Positions 33,804 through 42,410 of a stretch of DNA of 64,000 nt are shown here, one piece after another (the stretch's first letter is position 1; the number at the start of each line of letters is the position of its first letter). A model generated the notes under the pieces. It was not told the DNA's origin and searched no databases. It saw only the letters and a list, made by a program, of their open reading frames with translations. Source of the stretch: Paenibacillus terricola (GTDB lineage: Bacteria > Bacillota > Bacilli > Paenibacillales > Paenibacillaceae). Position numbers and translations under genes: made by a program. Location of the stretch: the NCBI RefSeq assembly GCF_014779765.1, contig NZ_JACXZA010000004.1, forward strand, positions 186,001 to 250,000, written 5' to 3'.

Positions 33804-33840
33804 TATAATAAAAAGAGACCGTACGGTTCGGTATTTTTTA
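33804..33840 (+). promoter_or_regulatory. -10 box and palindrome before the DUF2306 gene
   Basis: TATAAT at 33804-33809 is followed by ACCGTACGGT (33818-33827), a perfect palindrome, and a further CGGT. It may be a TetR-type operator; no good -35 is visible. Confidence 0.35.
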
Positions 33841-33870
33841 TCAAGATAAATAGACGGAGTGGATGATGGA

Positions 33871-34503
33871 ATGACTGGGAGCAGGAAAGCGTATTGGCTG
33901 ATGGTGTTGGTTGCGGCAGTCTTCGTTGTATACGCCGTATATACCAATTTTATCGGCGATCCGAAGGCAGCGGCCTTCCTGGATCACAAAACAGATCTAA
34001 AGCGTGCTCTGCATGTAAGCAGCTGGCTAACCGTAATGAAGGTGCACGTCGTGTTCGCCTGTATAGCTATGATCGCGGGGGCCATCAATTTCTCATCAGC
34101 GATATTGAAGCGGAGTCAGCGCCAATTTCACCGTTGGAATGGTTATTTGTACGCAGTGTCTGTTCTAATTACCGTCATTACGTCCGGCTACATGGCACCT
34201 TATGCAACCGGGGGAAAAGCAGCCAGTATGGCGTTTAACCTTATCAACATTATCTGGCCGATATTCACGATTATCGCTATCGTACAAATACGCAAGAAGA
34301 AGCTTCCGCAGCATCGGGAGTGGATGATACGAAGTTATGCGTTTGTCTTCACCAACTTATTGATTCACACGCTGCATACGCTGCTCAATGATGGATTCGG
34401 CATGGATTATGCCAACAGCTACGTCATTTCGATCTATGCAACGATTATGTTGCTTCTTCTGGCATCGGAGATGGTGATTCGTACCGTACTGAGACGAACT
34501 TAA
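33871..34503 (+). CDS. DUF2306 membrane protein
   Basis: A 210-residue protein with about six membrane helices. It matches DUF2306: HVVFACIAMIAGAINFSSAI, the HRWNGYLYAVSVL segment, GYMAPYATGGKAASMAFN, and HREWMIRSYAFVFTN. The conserved histidines resemble those of heme-binding membrane proteins, but the function is unknown. The ATG at 33871 follows a GGAG 11 bases upstream; a GTG at 33859 is possible but overlaps that site. It is a single gene closed by a strong terminator. Confidence 0.8.
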   Translation: MTGSRKAYWLMVLVAAVFVVYAVYTNFIGDPKAAAFLDHKTDLKRALHVSSWLTVMKVHVVFACIAMIAGAINFSSAILKRSQRQFHRWNGYLYAVSVLITVITSGYMAPYATGGKAASMAFNLINIIWPIFTIIAIVQIRKKKLPQHREWMIRSYAFVFTNLLIHTLHTLLNDGFGMDYANSYVISIYATIMLLLLASEMVIRTVLRRT

Positions 34504-34526
34504 GTCAAATTTCGTAAACATGGACA

Positions 34527-34557
34527 AACCGGCCCGCCCTCATAAGGCGAGCCGGTT
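34527..34557. terminator. bidirectional intrinsic terminator
   Basis: AACCGGC-CGCC and GGCG-GCCGGTT form an 11-bp stem with one mismatch between convergent genes. Confidence 0.8.
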
Positions 34558-34564
34558 ATTTGCG

Positions 34565-35404
34565 TTATACCCCATACAATCTCCGGTATGCTGTAGGCGT
34601 CATTCCTTCATGCTCCATGAACCGTTTGTTGAAATAGCTGACGCTTGGGTAGCCTGCTTCCTCTGCAATCTGCCCGATGTTGTCATCCTTCCGCTCCAGC
34701 AGCCACTGCTTGGCTGCCTGCAGGCGGCAGCGAGTAATGAAATCCATCGGCGTCATACGCGTAGCGCTCTTGAACAGCTTACAGAAATAATAGGGCGTCA
34801 CGCCTGCCTTATCCGCCCATTCTTCTAGAATAAACGGCTTCACCGCATCCTGCTGCATCAGGGGCAGAAGCTCCATGATCCGCTCGCCCGATGTTCCGGC
34901 CTTGCTCCCCGCAAGCGCAACCGCATGCTCGACAAAGACCGTCAGCAGCATATAGGTGAGCATGGACAGATGAGCGGGGCGCAGCATCCGGTTCGTCTCC
35001 GCCTCGTCAAGCAGCTCTTCATGAGCCTGCTCCCACACCTTGGGCTGGCCCAGCTTCCATAGTGGGTTGCGGTGAAAGCCATGTTGAATGAGATAATCGC
35101 TCAGTCCAGTTCCGCCGTAGAAATGAAACCATCGCACATCCCAAGGATCATCCTTGTTGCTGTAATAGCGCTGCTTCTGAAGAGGAAAATAAAGCACGGC
35201 TTCCCCAGCCCTAAGCTCATGCACAATCCCATCGATCTCGGCATAACCCCTGCCCGAAACGCAGTAATGAATATTGAAATTGTTAAGGGCTCCCGCCTCG
35301 CGTTCTACGCTATGCTCCGGATCATAACGGTATTGGCCTACGGATTCCGGGAAACAGAAGTAGGGCATATTCGGGAGCGTAAGCAGCAGACTTTGTCGCT
35401 TCAT
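34565..35404 (-). CDS. AraC-family regulator with cupin-type sensor
   Basis: A 279-residue regulator. The N-terminal half is an AraC-type cupin (FNIHYCVSGRGYAEIDG, LRAGEAVLYFPLQKQRYY), which binds a sugar or related ligand. The C-terminal DNA-binding domain shows WADKAGVTPYYFCKLFKSAT and IGQIAEEAGYPSVSYFNKRF. TGGAGGA is seven bases before this ATG; an upstream in-frame start at 35443 is less likely. It is divergent from a Gfo/Idh/MocA-aldo-keto reductase operon and most likely controls it. Confidence 0.85.
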   Translation of the reverse strand: MKRQSLLLTLPNMPYFCFPESVGQYRYDPEHSVEREAGALNNFNIHYCVSGRGYAEIDGIVHELRAGEAVLYFPLQKQRYYSNKDDPWDVRWFHFYGGTGLSDYLIQHGFHRNPLWKLGQPKVWEQAHEELLDEAETNRMLRPAHLSMLTYMLLTVFVEHAVALAGSKAGTSGERIMELLPLMQQDAVKPFILEEWADKAGVTPYYFCKLFKSATRMTPMDFITRCRLQAAKQWLLERKDDNIGQIAEEAGYPSVSYFNKRFMEHEGMTPTAYRRLYGV

Positions 35405-35527
35405 AGCAGCGTCCTCCAGAACAATATTGTTATAACCAAACACAAAATAATATCATTTTAATTTTAAATACCATCTCCTATAATCGCAATATAATCATAA
35501 ATATTTCAAACAAAGCGAGGGTGAAGC

Positions 35528-36526
35528 ATGAGTGAAAAGCTCAAATGGGGCATTATGGGATGCGCCAATATTGCACAACGCGCAGTCATTCCAGGCCTCC
35601 ACTTATCAGAACTGAATGAGGCGGCTGCCATTGCAAGCCGTGATGGAGACAAAGCACAACGCACCGCCGAGGAACTGAATATCGGAACCGCCTATGACAG
35701 TTATGAAGCGCTTCTCGCGGATCCCTCGATTGACGTCATTTATATTCCGCTTCCCAACCATATGCACAAGGAATGGGCAATTCGCGCAGCGGAAGCGGGC
35801 AAACATATTTTGTGCGAGAAGCCTCTCGCCTTGAACGCTCATGAAGCGGCTGAGATGGCTGAAGCGGCGGACAAGGCCGGCGTTCTGTTATCCGAGGCTT
35901 TTATGTACCGTTACCATCCGCGCTACGAACAGATCAAAGATTTGATCGCATCCGGCGCGATCGGCGACGTTCGCGGCATCCGAAGCGCGTTTACATTCAA
36001 CAACCCGAATGACTCGGCGAACGTCCGCTTCCGCAAAGACTGGGGTGGCGGTTCCATCTATGATGTAGGCTGTTACCCGATTAACGCAGCGCGGCTGCTG
36101 CTCGGCCAAGAGCCGGAGGCCGTAACGGTGAACGCTTTCTTCTCCCCCCAGCATGATGATGTCGATATGATGGCTTCCGGTTTGATTGAATTCGGAGGCA
36201 ATGTATCGCTCACCTTCGACTGCGGCATGTGGGCGGCGTTCCGTAACCCGCTCGAGGTGCTTGGCACGGACGGTATTATTGAGGTTCCATCGGCATTCGT
36301 GACGCCTACGGAGGACAGCGGCCATATCTATCTGACAACCGGCGGCGAGCGCCGTAAGATTGAGGTCCCCTATGTGAATGCCTATACGGAGCAGGCGGAT
36401 TCCATGGCCCGTTCGATTACGAACGGCACTCGACTCACTTTCCCTACCTCAGATGCGATCAGCAATATGAAAGTCATTGATGCATGCTTGTTGTCCGCCC
36501 GTGAACGGACGAGAGTCACTTTATAA
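35528..36526 (+). CDS. Gfo/Idh/MocA-family oxidoreductase
   Basis: A 332-residue NAD(P)-dependent sugar or cyclitol dehydrogenase. The N-terminal Rossmann domain has WGIMGCANIAQRAVIPGL, followed by IDVIYIPLPNHMHKEW and the EKPLALNAHEA motif with the catalytic lysine. The C-terminal alpha/beta domain contains GGGSIYDVGCYPINAARLLLG. GAGGG precedes the ATG. It is the first gene of an operon with an aldo-keto reductase, opposite an AraC gene, which suggests breakdown or reduction of a sugar derivative. Confidence 0.88.
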   Translation: MSEKLKWGIMGCANIAQRAVIPGLHLSELNEAAAIASRDGDKAQRTAEELNIGTAYDSYEALLADPSIDVIYIPLPNHMHKEWAIRAAEAGKHILCEKPLALNAHEAAEMAEAADKAGVLLSEAFMYRYHPRYEQIKDLIASGAIGDVRGIRSAFTFNNPNDSANVRFRKDWGGGSIYDVGCYPINAARLLLGQEPEAVTVNAFFSPQHDDVDMMASGLIEFGGNVSLTFDCGMWAAFRNPLEVLGTDGIIEVPSAFVTPTEDSGHIYLTTGGERRKIEVPYVNAYTEQADSMARSITNGTRLTFPTSDAISNMKVIDACLLSARERTRVTL

Positions 36527-36545
36527 TCCAAGGAGGCAGCAGAGG

Positions 36546-37484
36546 ATGGAATATTTAAAGCTTAAGGGATTGGACAAATCGGTATCCCGTTTAATGAAAG
36601 GCACGGATTACTTCTCCCATGACGCCTATGAGAAAGCTTCTGCCAACCTGGATGCGTACTTCGCTATCGGCGGCAACTGCCTGGACACTGCCCATATCTA
36701 TTGCGGGGGACAAAGCGAAGAAGTGATTGGACGTTATCTAAAGGAGCGCGGCACACGCGATCAATGGGTTATTCTGACGAAAGGCGCCCATCATGATGAG
36801 GATGGACCGCGCGTCAACCGCGAAGCGATCCGCAGCGATTTGATGACGAGTCTTGAACGCCTTCAGGTCGACACGATCGATATGTACGGCTTGCACCGTG
36901 ACGATCCCCATGTTCCTGCCGGCGAAGTGATCGAAATTCTGAATGAGCATATCCAGTCCGGCGCAGTGCAAACCATCGGCGTATCCAACTGGACTTGGCA
37001 GCGAATTCAGGAGGCGAATGACTATGCTGCGGCCCGCGGACTTGTCGGCTTCTCGTTCAGCAGCCCGAACTTAAGCCTTGCGAAGGCGAACGAGCCGTTC
37101 TGGGCAGGCTGCGTCTCGGCAGACGAAGAGACGATTCGTTGGCATGAAGCGAATCAGCTTCCGCTGTTCTCCTGGTCATCGCAGGCGCGCGGTTTCTTCA
37201 CCGGCCGCTTCTCGAAGGAAGACCGCAGCAACGCCGATCTGGTGCGCGTCTTCTACAGCGACGATAACTGGGAGCGTTATGAACGCGCGAAGCAGCTGGC
37301 CGAGGAGAAGCAAGTGACGCAAATCCAAATTGCGCTCGCTTATGTCCTTAACCAGTCCTTCCCGACTTGTGCGCTAATTGGCGCCCAATCGCTTGAAGAG
37401 CTTCGCTCCTGCGACGAGGGCTCGCGAGTCAAGCTAACCCGCGAAGAGATGAACTGGCTCGACCTTGGCTCGGATCAGAAATAA
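36546..37484 (+). CDS. aldo/keto reductase
   Basis: A 312-residue NADPH-dependent reductase with a TIM-barrel fold. Catalytic residues are seen as NCLDTAHIYCGGQSEEVIGR (Asp and Tyr), WVILTKGAHH (Lys), and DMYGLHRDDP (His). AAGGAGG stands before this ATG, 19 bases after the Gfo/Idh/MocA gene, so the two are one operon. Earlier in-frame starts would overlap the upstream gene. The substrate is likely a sugar-derived carbonyl, by context only. Confidence 0.88.
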   Translation: MEYLKLKGLDKSVSRLMKGTDYFSHDAYEKASANLDAYFAIGGNCLDTAHIYCGGQSEEVIGRYLKERGTRDQWVILTKGAHHDEDGPRVNREAIRSDLMTSLERLQVDTIDMYGLHRDDPHVPAGEVIEILNEHIQSGAVQTIGVSNWTWQRIQEANDYAAARGLVGFSFSSPNLSLAKANEPFWAGCVSADEETIRWHEANQLPLFSWSSQARGFFTGRFSKEDRSNADLVRVFYSDDNWERYERAKQLAEEKQVTQIQIALAYVLNQSFPTCALIGAQSLEELRSCDEGSRVKLTREEMNWLDLGSDQK

Positions 37485-37489
37485 ATGCA

Positions 37490-37523
37490 GAAAGCACGCT
37501 CCTTATCCGCGGAGCGTGCTTTC
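37490..37523 (+). terminator. intrinsic terminator
   Basis: GAAAGCACGCTCC and GGAGCGTGCTTTC are perfect inverted arms of 13 bases with an eight-base loop. It ends the two-gene operon. Confidence 0.8.
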
Positions 37524-37573
37524 CTGTGTTATATCGAATATATGAGATAAGTGCTCCGGAGGGGCGGCTGCGA

Positions 37574-38164
37574 TTACGCTTTGTAGGCGTCAAGCAGCTG
37601 CTTGATGTTGTCCATTGCATAGCTGACGTGGCGATTGTCCCTAGTCAGTCGGCTTGCCATAATGGCCCCTTCAATGGATGAGAAGAGGAAGGAAGCTGTT
37701 GATTCGGTGTCCATGCCGCCGCGAAGCTCTCCGCTCTGAATGCCTTGAAGGAGCAGCGATTGAATGAAGCCAAGCATTTGCGTATAGGCGCCGACTGCGT
37801 GATCGCGCAGAACAGGGAAGGAATGATCGCTTTCGACGGCTGTATTTAAGAAGGGGCAGCCCCCTTGGATAGGCGGATTATAAGCGGTGTCGCGATAGAT
37901 GCTGCACATCGCGAGTATTTTGCCAATGGCCGTATCTTGACTATCTACCGCCGCGGAGAAATGCTGCCACAGCACTTGTCCCGCATATTGGAACGCTTCG
38001 ATTGCGATCTCGTCTTTGTTGGCGAAGCTGCGATAGATCGCGCCTTTGGTGAGATCAGTAGCGTCCATAATATCCTGCATCGTCGTCGCCGCATAGCCCT
38101 TCTCGTTGAACAGATAGGCGGCTTTCTCAATGATTCGGAGTTTCGTAAGTTCACCTTTACGCAT
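37574..38164 (-). CDS. TetR/AcrR-family regulator
   Basis: A 196-residue repressor. The DNA-binding domain covers residues about 5-52 (LRIIEKAAYLFNEKGYAATT, LTKGAIYRSFANKDEIA). The C-terminal region with PIQGGCPFLNTAVESD resembles the YxaF/LmrA-type ligand domain. GAGAGGA is nine bases before this ATG. The longer frame to 38230 runs into the 167-bp repeat element and is unlikely to be used. No partner gene is adjacent. Confidence 0.85.
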   Translation of the reverse strand: MRKGELTKLRIIEKAAYLFNEKGYAATTMQDIMDATDLTKGAIYRSFANKDEIAIEAFQYAGQVLWQHFSAAVDSQDTAIGKILAMCSIYRDTAYNPPIQGGCPFLNTAVESDHSFPVLRDHAVGAYTQMLGFIQSLLLQGIQSGELRGGMDTESTASFLFSSIEGAIMASRLTRDNRHVSYAMDNIKQLLDAYKA

Positions 38165-38202
38165 GATTCGAGGTCCTCTCCGTATACTTACTATTATTAC
38201 GT

Positions 38203-38369
38203 GTTCAAAAAGTTCGGTTTTCAGCACCAAGAAGGTTGGATCAAGCGGGGAATGAGGATCGGAGCGTAGTGGTTTGCTACGTGAGAACCGGAAGTCACAG
38301 CTTCATCCAAGATTCGACGTCGAATACTCTTCTTGTGATGCTTCGTGATCAAAAGCGGTCTTTTTGAAC
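38203..38369. repeat. 167-bp element with inverted ends
   Basis: It begins GTTCAAAAAGTTCGGTTTT and ends with CTTTTTGAAC; read from the other strand the end is GTTCAAAAAGACCGCTTTTG, so the two ends are about 80 percent matching inverted repeats. CGTAG/CTACG (38264-38280) forms a small central hairpin. It has no reading frame of interest. I recall similar intergenic sequence in other Paenibacillus genomes, but I could not check it. Confidence 0.55.
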
Positions 38370-38444
38370 TACCTCTATTAGCTAATTATAGCACAACGGT
38401 TGTTGCCTAATGGATATTGCCTTATCTAGTGCATTCCCCTGTTA

Positions 38445-38483
38445 TTGACAGCCCGTGGTCTATCATACTACAATGTGTAGTAT
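38445..38483 (+). promoter_or_regulatory. blaI-like promoter with BlaI-type operator
   Basis: TTGACA (38445-38450), 18 bases and TACAAT (38469-38474). The operator arms ATACTACA (38465-38472) and TGTAGTAT (38476-38483) are perfect and match the TACTAC/GTAGTA arms of BlaI/MecI operators. They overlap the -10, as expected for autorepression. Confidence 0.75.
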
Positions 38484-38499
38484 ATAAGGATGTGAGGAA

Positions 38500-38931
38500 A
38501 TGAAGATCAAGAAGCTGAACGTCGGCGGAGAAGGACTGAATCGATTTTTTGGACCGCTTGAGGCGAAGATTATGGACCTGCTCTGGTCTTCTGAAGGGAT
38601 GAGCATTAAGGAAGTGCAGTCCATTCTGAACAAAGACAATCCAATCTCGATTAATGCGGTGACGACCGTTATGAACCGGCTGCTGGAGAAGGGCCATCTG
38701 ACTAAAGCGCTGGTCGGTACGGGCCGTACGCAAGCGGCGCGGTTCAGCACGGTGCAGTCGAAGGAGCAGTTTCTGTCGGAGCAGACGAAAGCCGTATCGC
38801 AAGGGCTGATTCAGGAGTACGGCAGTCTTGTCGTCAGCCATATGATCGACGCGCTGGAGGATGTCGATCAAGAGATGATCGCCAAGCTGGAGCATAAGCT
38901 AAGCGAGATTAAGAAGAGGAACAAGCAATGA
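38500..38931 (+). CDS. BlaI/MecI-family repressor
   Basis: A 143-residue winged-helix repressor. GPLEAKIMDLLWSSEGMSIKE begins the DNA-binding domain and INAVTTVMNRLLEKGHL is the recognition helix region. The C-terminal helices form the dimer and hold the site cut when the partner protease is activated. The gene overlaps the M56 peptidase gene by four bases (ATGA), the usual blaI-blaR1 arrangement. Its own promoter and the one of the following lgt gene both carry the operator. Confidence 0.88.
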   Translation: MKIKKLNVGGEGLNRFFGPLEAKIMDLLWSSEGMSIKEVQSILNKDNPISINAVTTVMNRLLEKGHLTKALVGTGRTQAARFSTVQSKEQFLSEQTKAVSQGLIQEYGSLVVSHMIDALEDVDQEMIAKLEHKLSEIKKRNKQ

Positions 38932-39728
38932 ATGCGGCGCCGAGGCTGAGATGGGTGTACGGGCTTGCGATTTTCTTCGTTGTTACGGTAGGTGTGCAGC
39001 TTGCGTTGTATACGAACCATTCGATACACAGCGATAGTAGGCAATGTCTGCTCGTGGCGTACATTGAGATCGGTCTGCTGGCCGGCTATACCCTCGTAAG
39101 AGCGGGATGGCGGCTCGGAGCACAGGCATATCTGTCACACAAATGGATGAAGCATTTCCGCTCGATCCAGCAGGTGAAGCTGACGAAGCGTCTCCACTAC
39201 AAATATCGCGATCTTGGCGTGGGACTGCTCGTCGTCAGAGATGATGCTTTCGTCGCGATGGCGATCGGCATGCGGAAGCAGACGATCATCCTCTCCGATA
39301 CCGTGCTGGACATGTTCAGCGAAGAGGAGCTTAAGGCGATCATTATGCATGAATGGCATCACTGCCGCAATCATGACAATGCGAAGCTGTTCTTCACGAA
39401 GCTGCTAACGGAAGCATTCGGGTACCTGCCGATTATGCGTCCCATCTACCGGTATTGTCATACGTGGATGGAGCTGCTTGCGGATCGTTTCGCTATCGAA
39501 CGAATGGGTACAGAATTGCCGCTGGCAAGCGTACTATTGAAGCTGTCGAAACTGGTCAACATGAGGCAGCATGCGGCTGCTGTACATTTTGCCTCAGCGA
39601 CGATGGAATATCGGATTGCGCAGGTGCTTGAGCCGGATCAGACCGTTAAGGTGAAGATCGCGATTGTGCGACCGCTGCTTATATCTTTGTCTTTCTTGCT
39701 GTTGATGATGATTAGCGGGGATTCCTAA
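38928..39728 (+). CDS. M56-family membrane metallopeptidase, BlaR1-like without sensor domain
   Basis: A 266-residue membrane protein with helices at about residues 8-26, 38-56 and 243-262. The zinc-binding motif is IMHEWHHCRNH, and ELLADRFAIERM gives the third ligand. In BlaR1 and MecR1 this protease domain leads to cleavage of BlaI when the outer domain binds a beta-lactam. Here the protein ends soon after the protease domain, so there is no penicillin-binding sensor, and the inducing signal must be different or come from a partner. It is co-transcribed with blaI. Confidence 0.85.
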   Translation: MNAAPRLRWVYGLAIFFVVTVGVQLALYTNHSIHSDSRQCLLVAYIEIGLLAGYTLVRAGWRLGAQAYLSHKWMKHFRSIQQVKLTKRLHYKYRDLGVGLLVVRDDAFVAMAIGMRKQTIILSDTVLDMFSEEELKAIIMHEWHHCRNHDNAKLFFTKLLTEAFGYLPIMRPIYRYCHTWMELLADRFAIERMGTELPLASVLLKLSKLVNMRQHAAAVHFASATMEYRIAQVLEPDQTVKVKIAIVRPLLISLSFLLLMMISGDS

Positions 39729-39742
39729 AATCCCTTATTTTT

Positions 39743-39770
39743 TGACCTATTATACTACGTAATGTAGTGC
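39743..39770 (+). promoter_or_regulatory. second BlaI-type operator, before lgt
   Basis: TTGACC (39743-39748) is a likely -35. ACTAC (39755-39759) and GTAGT (39765-39769) have the same five-base spacing as in the blaI operator. The gene downstream is therefore probably under BlaI control. Confidence 0.6.
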
Positions 39771-39788
39771 AATTGAGGAGGCGTTATT

Positions 39789-40577
39789 GTGAGTGTTGAA
39801 TTGTTTTCTATTGGCGGATTTACGCTGTACACGCACGGTGTCATCACCGCGCTAGCCGCGATGCTGGCGCTTGGAGTGGCGCATTACTTGGCTGCGGGGA
39901 CACCCTATCGGGAGCATATTACGAATATGGTGCCTTATCTGTTCGTAGGGGCGATTGCAGGCGCGCGAATCTGGCATGTGTTCTTCTTCCAGTGGGGGTA
40001 CTATTCGAAGCATCTGTCCGAAATTATTGCGATCTGGAATGGCGGTATTTCGGTGCAAGGCTCTCTTATTGGCAGCTTCATCGCGATGATCGTATACACA
40101 AGGAAGCATCGGCTGTCCTTCTGGGGACTTGCGGATGTGCTTGCACCGGCGATTGTCCTGGGTCAATCGATTGGTCGTATCGGATGCTTCATGAACGGCG
40201 ACGCTTATGGCTCGCCAACGGGACTTGGCTTTGGCATGATCTATCGGGAAGGCACGCTAGCCTACGATAAATATGGCGCTGTGCCCTTATGGCCAGCTGA
40301 GCTGTTCGAGAGCCAGTGGGATCTTATTATTTTCGCTGTGCTGCTGATACTCAAAGGTCGGAAGCGGATGACAGGCATGTTGTTCTTAACCTATAACATC
40401 TTGTATTCGATTGGCCGGTTTAACCTCGAGTTTCTTCGCGGCGACTCACCCCGTTATTCGTTTGACTGGACAGCAGGTCAATGGACCAGCTTCGTGGTAA
40501 TCGTCATTAGCATGTGTATGATGGCGGTGCTGTACGCCTATAATCGGCGTGGAATGCAGCAGGCTCCGGCCGCTTAG
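39789..40577 (+). CDS. lgt: prolipoprotein diacylglyceryl transferase paralogue
   Basis: A 262-residue membrane enzyme with about seven helices. Lgt moves a diacylglyceryl group from phosphatidylglycerol to the lipobox cysteine of prolipoproteins. The Lgt signature is IGRIGCFMNGDAYGSPT, with HGVITALAAMLALG near the start and the SIGRFNLEFLRGDSPR arginines near the end. The usual RIGNFINGE wording is changed here, which suggests a second copy. The GTG start has GAGGAGG eight bases upstream. A BlaI-type operator precedes it, an unusual mode of control for lipoprotein processing. Confidence 0.85.
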   Translation: MSVELFSIGGFTLYTHGVITALAAMLALGVAHYLAAGTPYREHITNMVPYLFVGAIAGARIWHVFFFQWGYYSKHLSEIIAIWNGGISVQGSLIGSFIAMIVYTRKHRLSFWGLADVLAPAIVLGQSIGRIGCFMNGDAYGSPTGLGFGMIYREGTLAYDKYGAVPLWPAELFESQWDLIIFAVLLILKGRKRMTGMLFLTYNILYSIGRFNLEFLRGDSPRYSFDWTAGQWTSFVVIVISMCMMAVLYAYNRRGMQQAPAA

Positions 40578-40736
40578 CTTCTTTGTTTCATTAGGTTATT
40601 GGAGGCAGGCAATAGTCACTGGCAGCCATGTTATACTGCAATATAGTAAACACTTCACGAACAACTTTCTTGTGCACAAATAGTTGCGAGACAAAAGAGC
40701 AGCTTTTTTATACTTTGATTGAGAGGAGGGGATAGG

Positions 40737-41636
40737 ATGGAATGGCTTGAGCGGATGAACCGGGCAATGGACTATATTGAGACCAACCTGACTGACGAGA
40801 TTATGCTTAGTGAGGTATCCCGTAGAGCTTGCTGCTCATCCCATCAGTTTCAACGAATGTTCTCGTTCATTACAGGCGTCACACTGGCGGAATATATTCG
40901 GCGCCGAAGACTTACGCTTGCTGCGTTGGAGTTACAAAACAACGAGGCTGCGAAAGTGATCGATGTGGCGATAAAGTATGGCTACGAGTCGCCGGTTTCT
41001 TTTGCCCGAGCGTTTCAATCGCTTCACGGTATTACGCCGGCAATGGCTAGGCAAGATGGCATTATGCTTAAGGCCTACCCTCGCTTATCCTTCCTCATCA
41101 CAATCAAAGGAGCGGAAGCGATGGATTATCGTATAGAGACGAAGGAGTCATTCGAGGTATTCGGCATGGAGGGCATATTCCGCAGCGATGGAGAAAGCGG
41201 CGAGACAAGCACGCCCGCTCATTTCTGGCAGCAATGCCTTGCCAATGGCGAAGTGGAGAAGCTCGCTGCCAACGCCGGCGAATTGCCTTCTAGCGTGAAC
41301 CCGGAGTTCAACAAGGTGCATGCGGTATGTTCGTATCGGAATACGGGGACGGATACGTTTCCTTATATGTTGTTCGCTTTTAAGAGCAGCACCAGTCAAG
41401 CCGATGGCTATAGGTCGGTTACGATTCCTGCGCATACATGGGCCATATTTCCGTCGGAGTTGTTCGATTGGAGCGCATTCGACGGGGTCATTGAATCGCT
41501 GTATCGTCGCTTCTACACCGAGTGGCTGCCGACCTCCGGCTATGAGCAGGCGGAAGGAATGGAGTTCGAAATGTACGGAACTAAAGAAGGTCTGCAATTC
41601 GTGGAGTTGTGGTTTGCAGTACGAAGAATCGGATAA
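40737..41636 (+). CDS. AraC-family regulator with GyrI-like effector domain
   Basis: A 299-residue regulator with an N-terminal AraC DNA-binding domain (MLSEVSRRACCSSHQFQRMF and VIDVAIKYGYESPVSFARAF) and a C-terminal GyrI/Rob-like ligand-binding domain (about residues 125-299). It is a paralogue of the 26.6 kb gene: KVIDVA-KYGYESP is shared. GAGGAGGGG precedes this ATG. It is a single gene closed by a perfect hairpin terminator. The ligand is unknown. Confidence 0.85.
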   Translation: MEWLERMNRAMDYIETNLTDEIMLSEVSRRACCSSHQFQRMFSFITGVTLAEYIRRRRLTLAALELQNNEAAKVIDVAIKYGYESPVSFARAFQSLHGITPAMARQDGIMLKAYPRLSFLITIKGAEAMDYRIETKESFEVFGMEGIFRSDGESGETSTPAHFWQQCLANGEVEKLAANAGELPSSVNPEFNKVHAVCSYRNTGTDTFPYMLFAFKSSTSQADGYRSVTIPAHTWAIFPSELFDWSAFDGVIESLYRRFYTEWLPTSGYEQAEGMEFEMYGTKEGLQFVELWFAVRRIG

Positions 41637-41651
41637 GGATATTTGCACAAT

Positions 41652-41684
41652 AAACAGCCGTCCTATGGGATGGCTGTTTTATTT
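41652..41684 (+). terminator. intrinsic terminator
   Basis: AAACAGCC (41652-41659) and GGCTGTTT (41672-41679) are perfect arms, followed by TATTTT. Confidence 0.8.
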
Positions 41685-41765
41685 TCCATAAGATGTAACA
41701 AATTGTTTAAATGTATCGAACTAAACATGGTTTATATCAAATTAGTAAAAAGGTAATATTAACCA

Positions 41766-41785
41766 CATACCGAACGGTCGGTATG
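41766..41785. promoter_or_regulatory. TetR-type operator CATACCGA-N4-TCGGTATG
   Basis: Perfect eight-base arms four bases apart lie 26 bases before the TetR start. ACCGA/TCGGT arms are common for TetR-family repressors, so autoregulation is likely. Confidence 0.65.
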
Positions 41786-41810
41786 CTGAACGACGAAAGG
41801 AAGAGTTCCG

Positions 41811-42398
41811 TTGAACCAAGAGTCAGACAAGGACAAGGTCACTAAGCAGCGTATTGTCGATTGTGCAAGGGCTTTATTTTCGCAGAAGGGTTATGCCGCC
41901 ACCTCGATTCAGGATATTTGCAAAGCAGCTGGCTGCAGCAAGGGCGGGGTGTATCACCATTTTGCGAACAAGGAGGGCCTGTTCGTGTACATTGCCGACA
42001 CAGCCTTCGCGGGGTCCTGGGGAGAGTGGTCCAAACGTTCTGCAGCTATCGACGATATGGAAGAGCTGTTCTATGTGTTTGCGGACTATTTCGTTGATAC
42101 GCTGCAGCGGCCGTTATCCAAGGCGGCGGAGGAATTCATGCGGGTTGCGGCGGGCAGCGAGAGTGCCGTTCGTTTTATCGGGATTATGAATGAGTACATG
42201 CGGAATTTTGAAGATTTTATCGGCAGAGTCATTGCTTCAGGTTTCTTAAAAGAAGAAGATCCGAAGACATTAGCATTCATCGTACTAAGCTTCTACTCCG
42301 GTCTAAGCGACAGTCACGCTTTCTTGTCCAAGGATGAGATGAAGGTGCTGTTCCGCAAGTCGACCGAGCTGTTGCTATCCGGCATTCGACGCTCATAA
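41811..42398 (+). CDS. TetR/AcrR-family regulator
   Basis: A 195-residue repressor with IVDCARALFSQKGYAATSIQ and CSKGGVYHHFANKEGLF as DNA-binding region (residues about 12-58). The C-terminal helices would bind a ligand. The TTG start follows AAAGGAAG. It is followed after 12 bases by a glycosyltransferase gene, and the operator upstream suggests that the protein represses this two-gene operon. Confidence 0.85.
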   Translation: MNQESDKDKVTKQRIVDCARALFSQKGYAATSIQDICKAAGCSKGGVYHHFANKEGLFVYIADTAFAGSWGEWSKRSAAIDDMEELFYVFADYFVDTLQRPLSKAAEEFMRVAAGSESAVRFIGIMNEYMRNFEDFIGRVIASGFLKEEDPKTLAFIVLSFYSGLSDSHAFLSKDEMKVLFRKSTELLLSGIRRS

Positions 42399-42410
42399 GG
42401 AGGAGTGAGT

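Noticed and set aside
40631-40648. Third BlaI operator before the AraC gene
   Set aside because: TACT and AGTA are seven bases apart instead of nine, and the inner AC/GT bases are missing.
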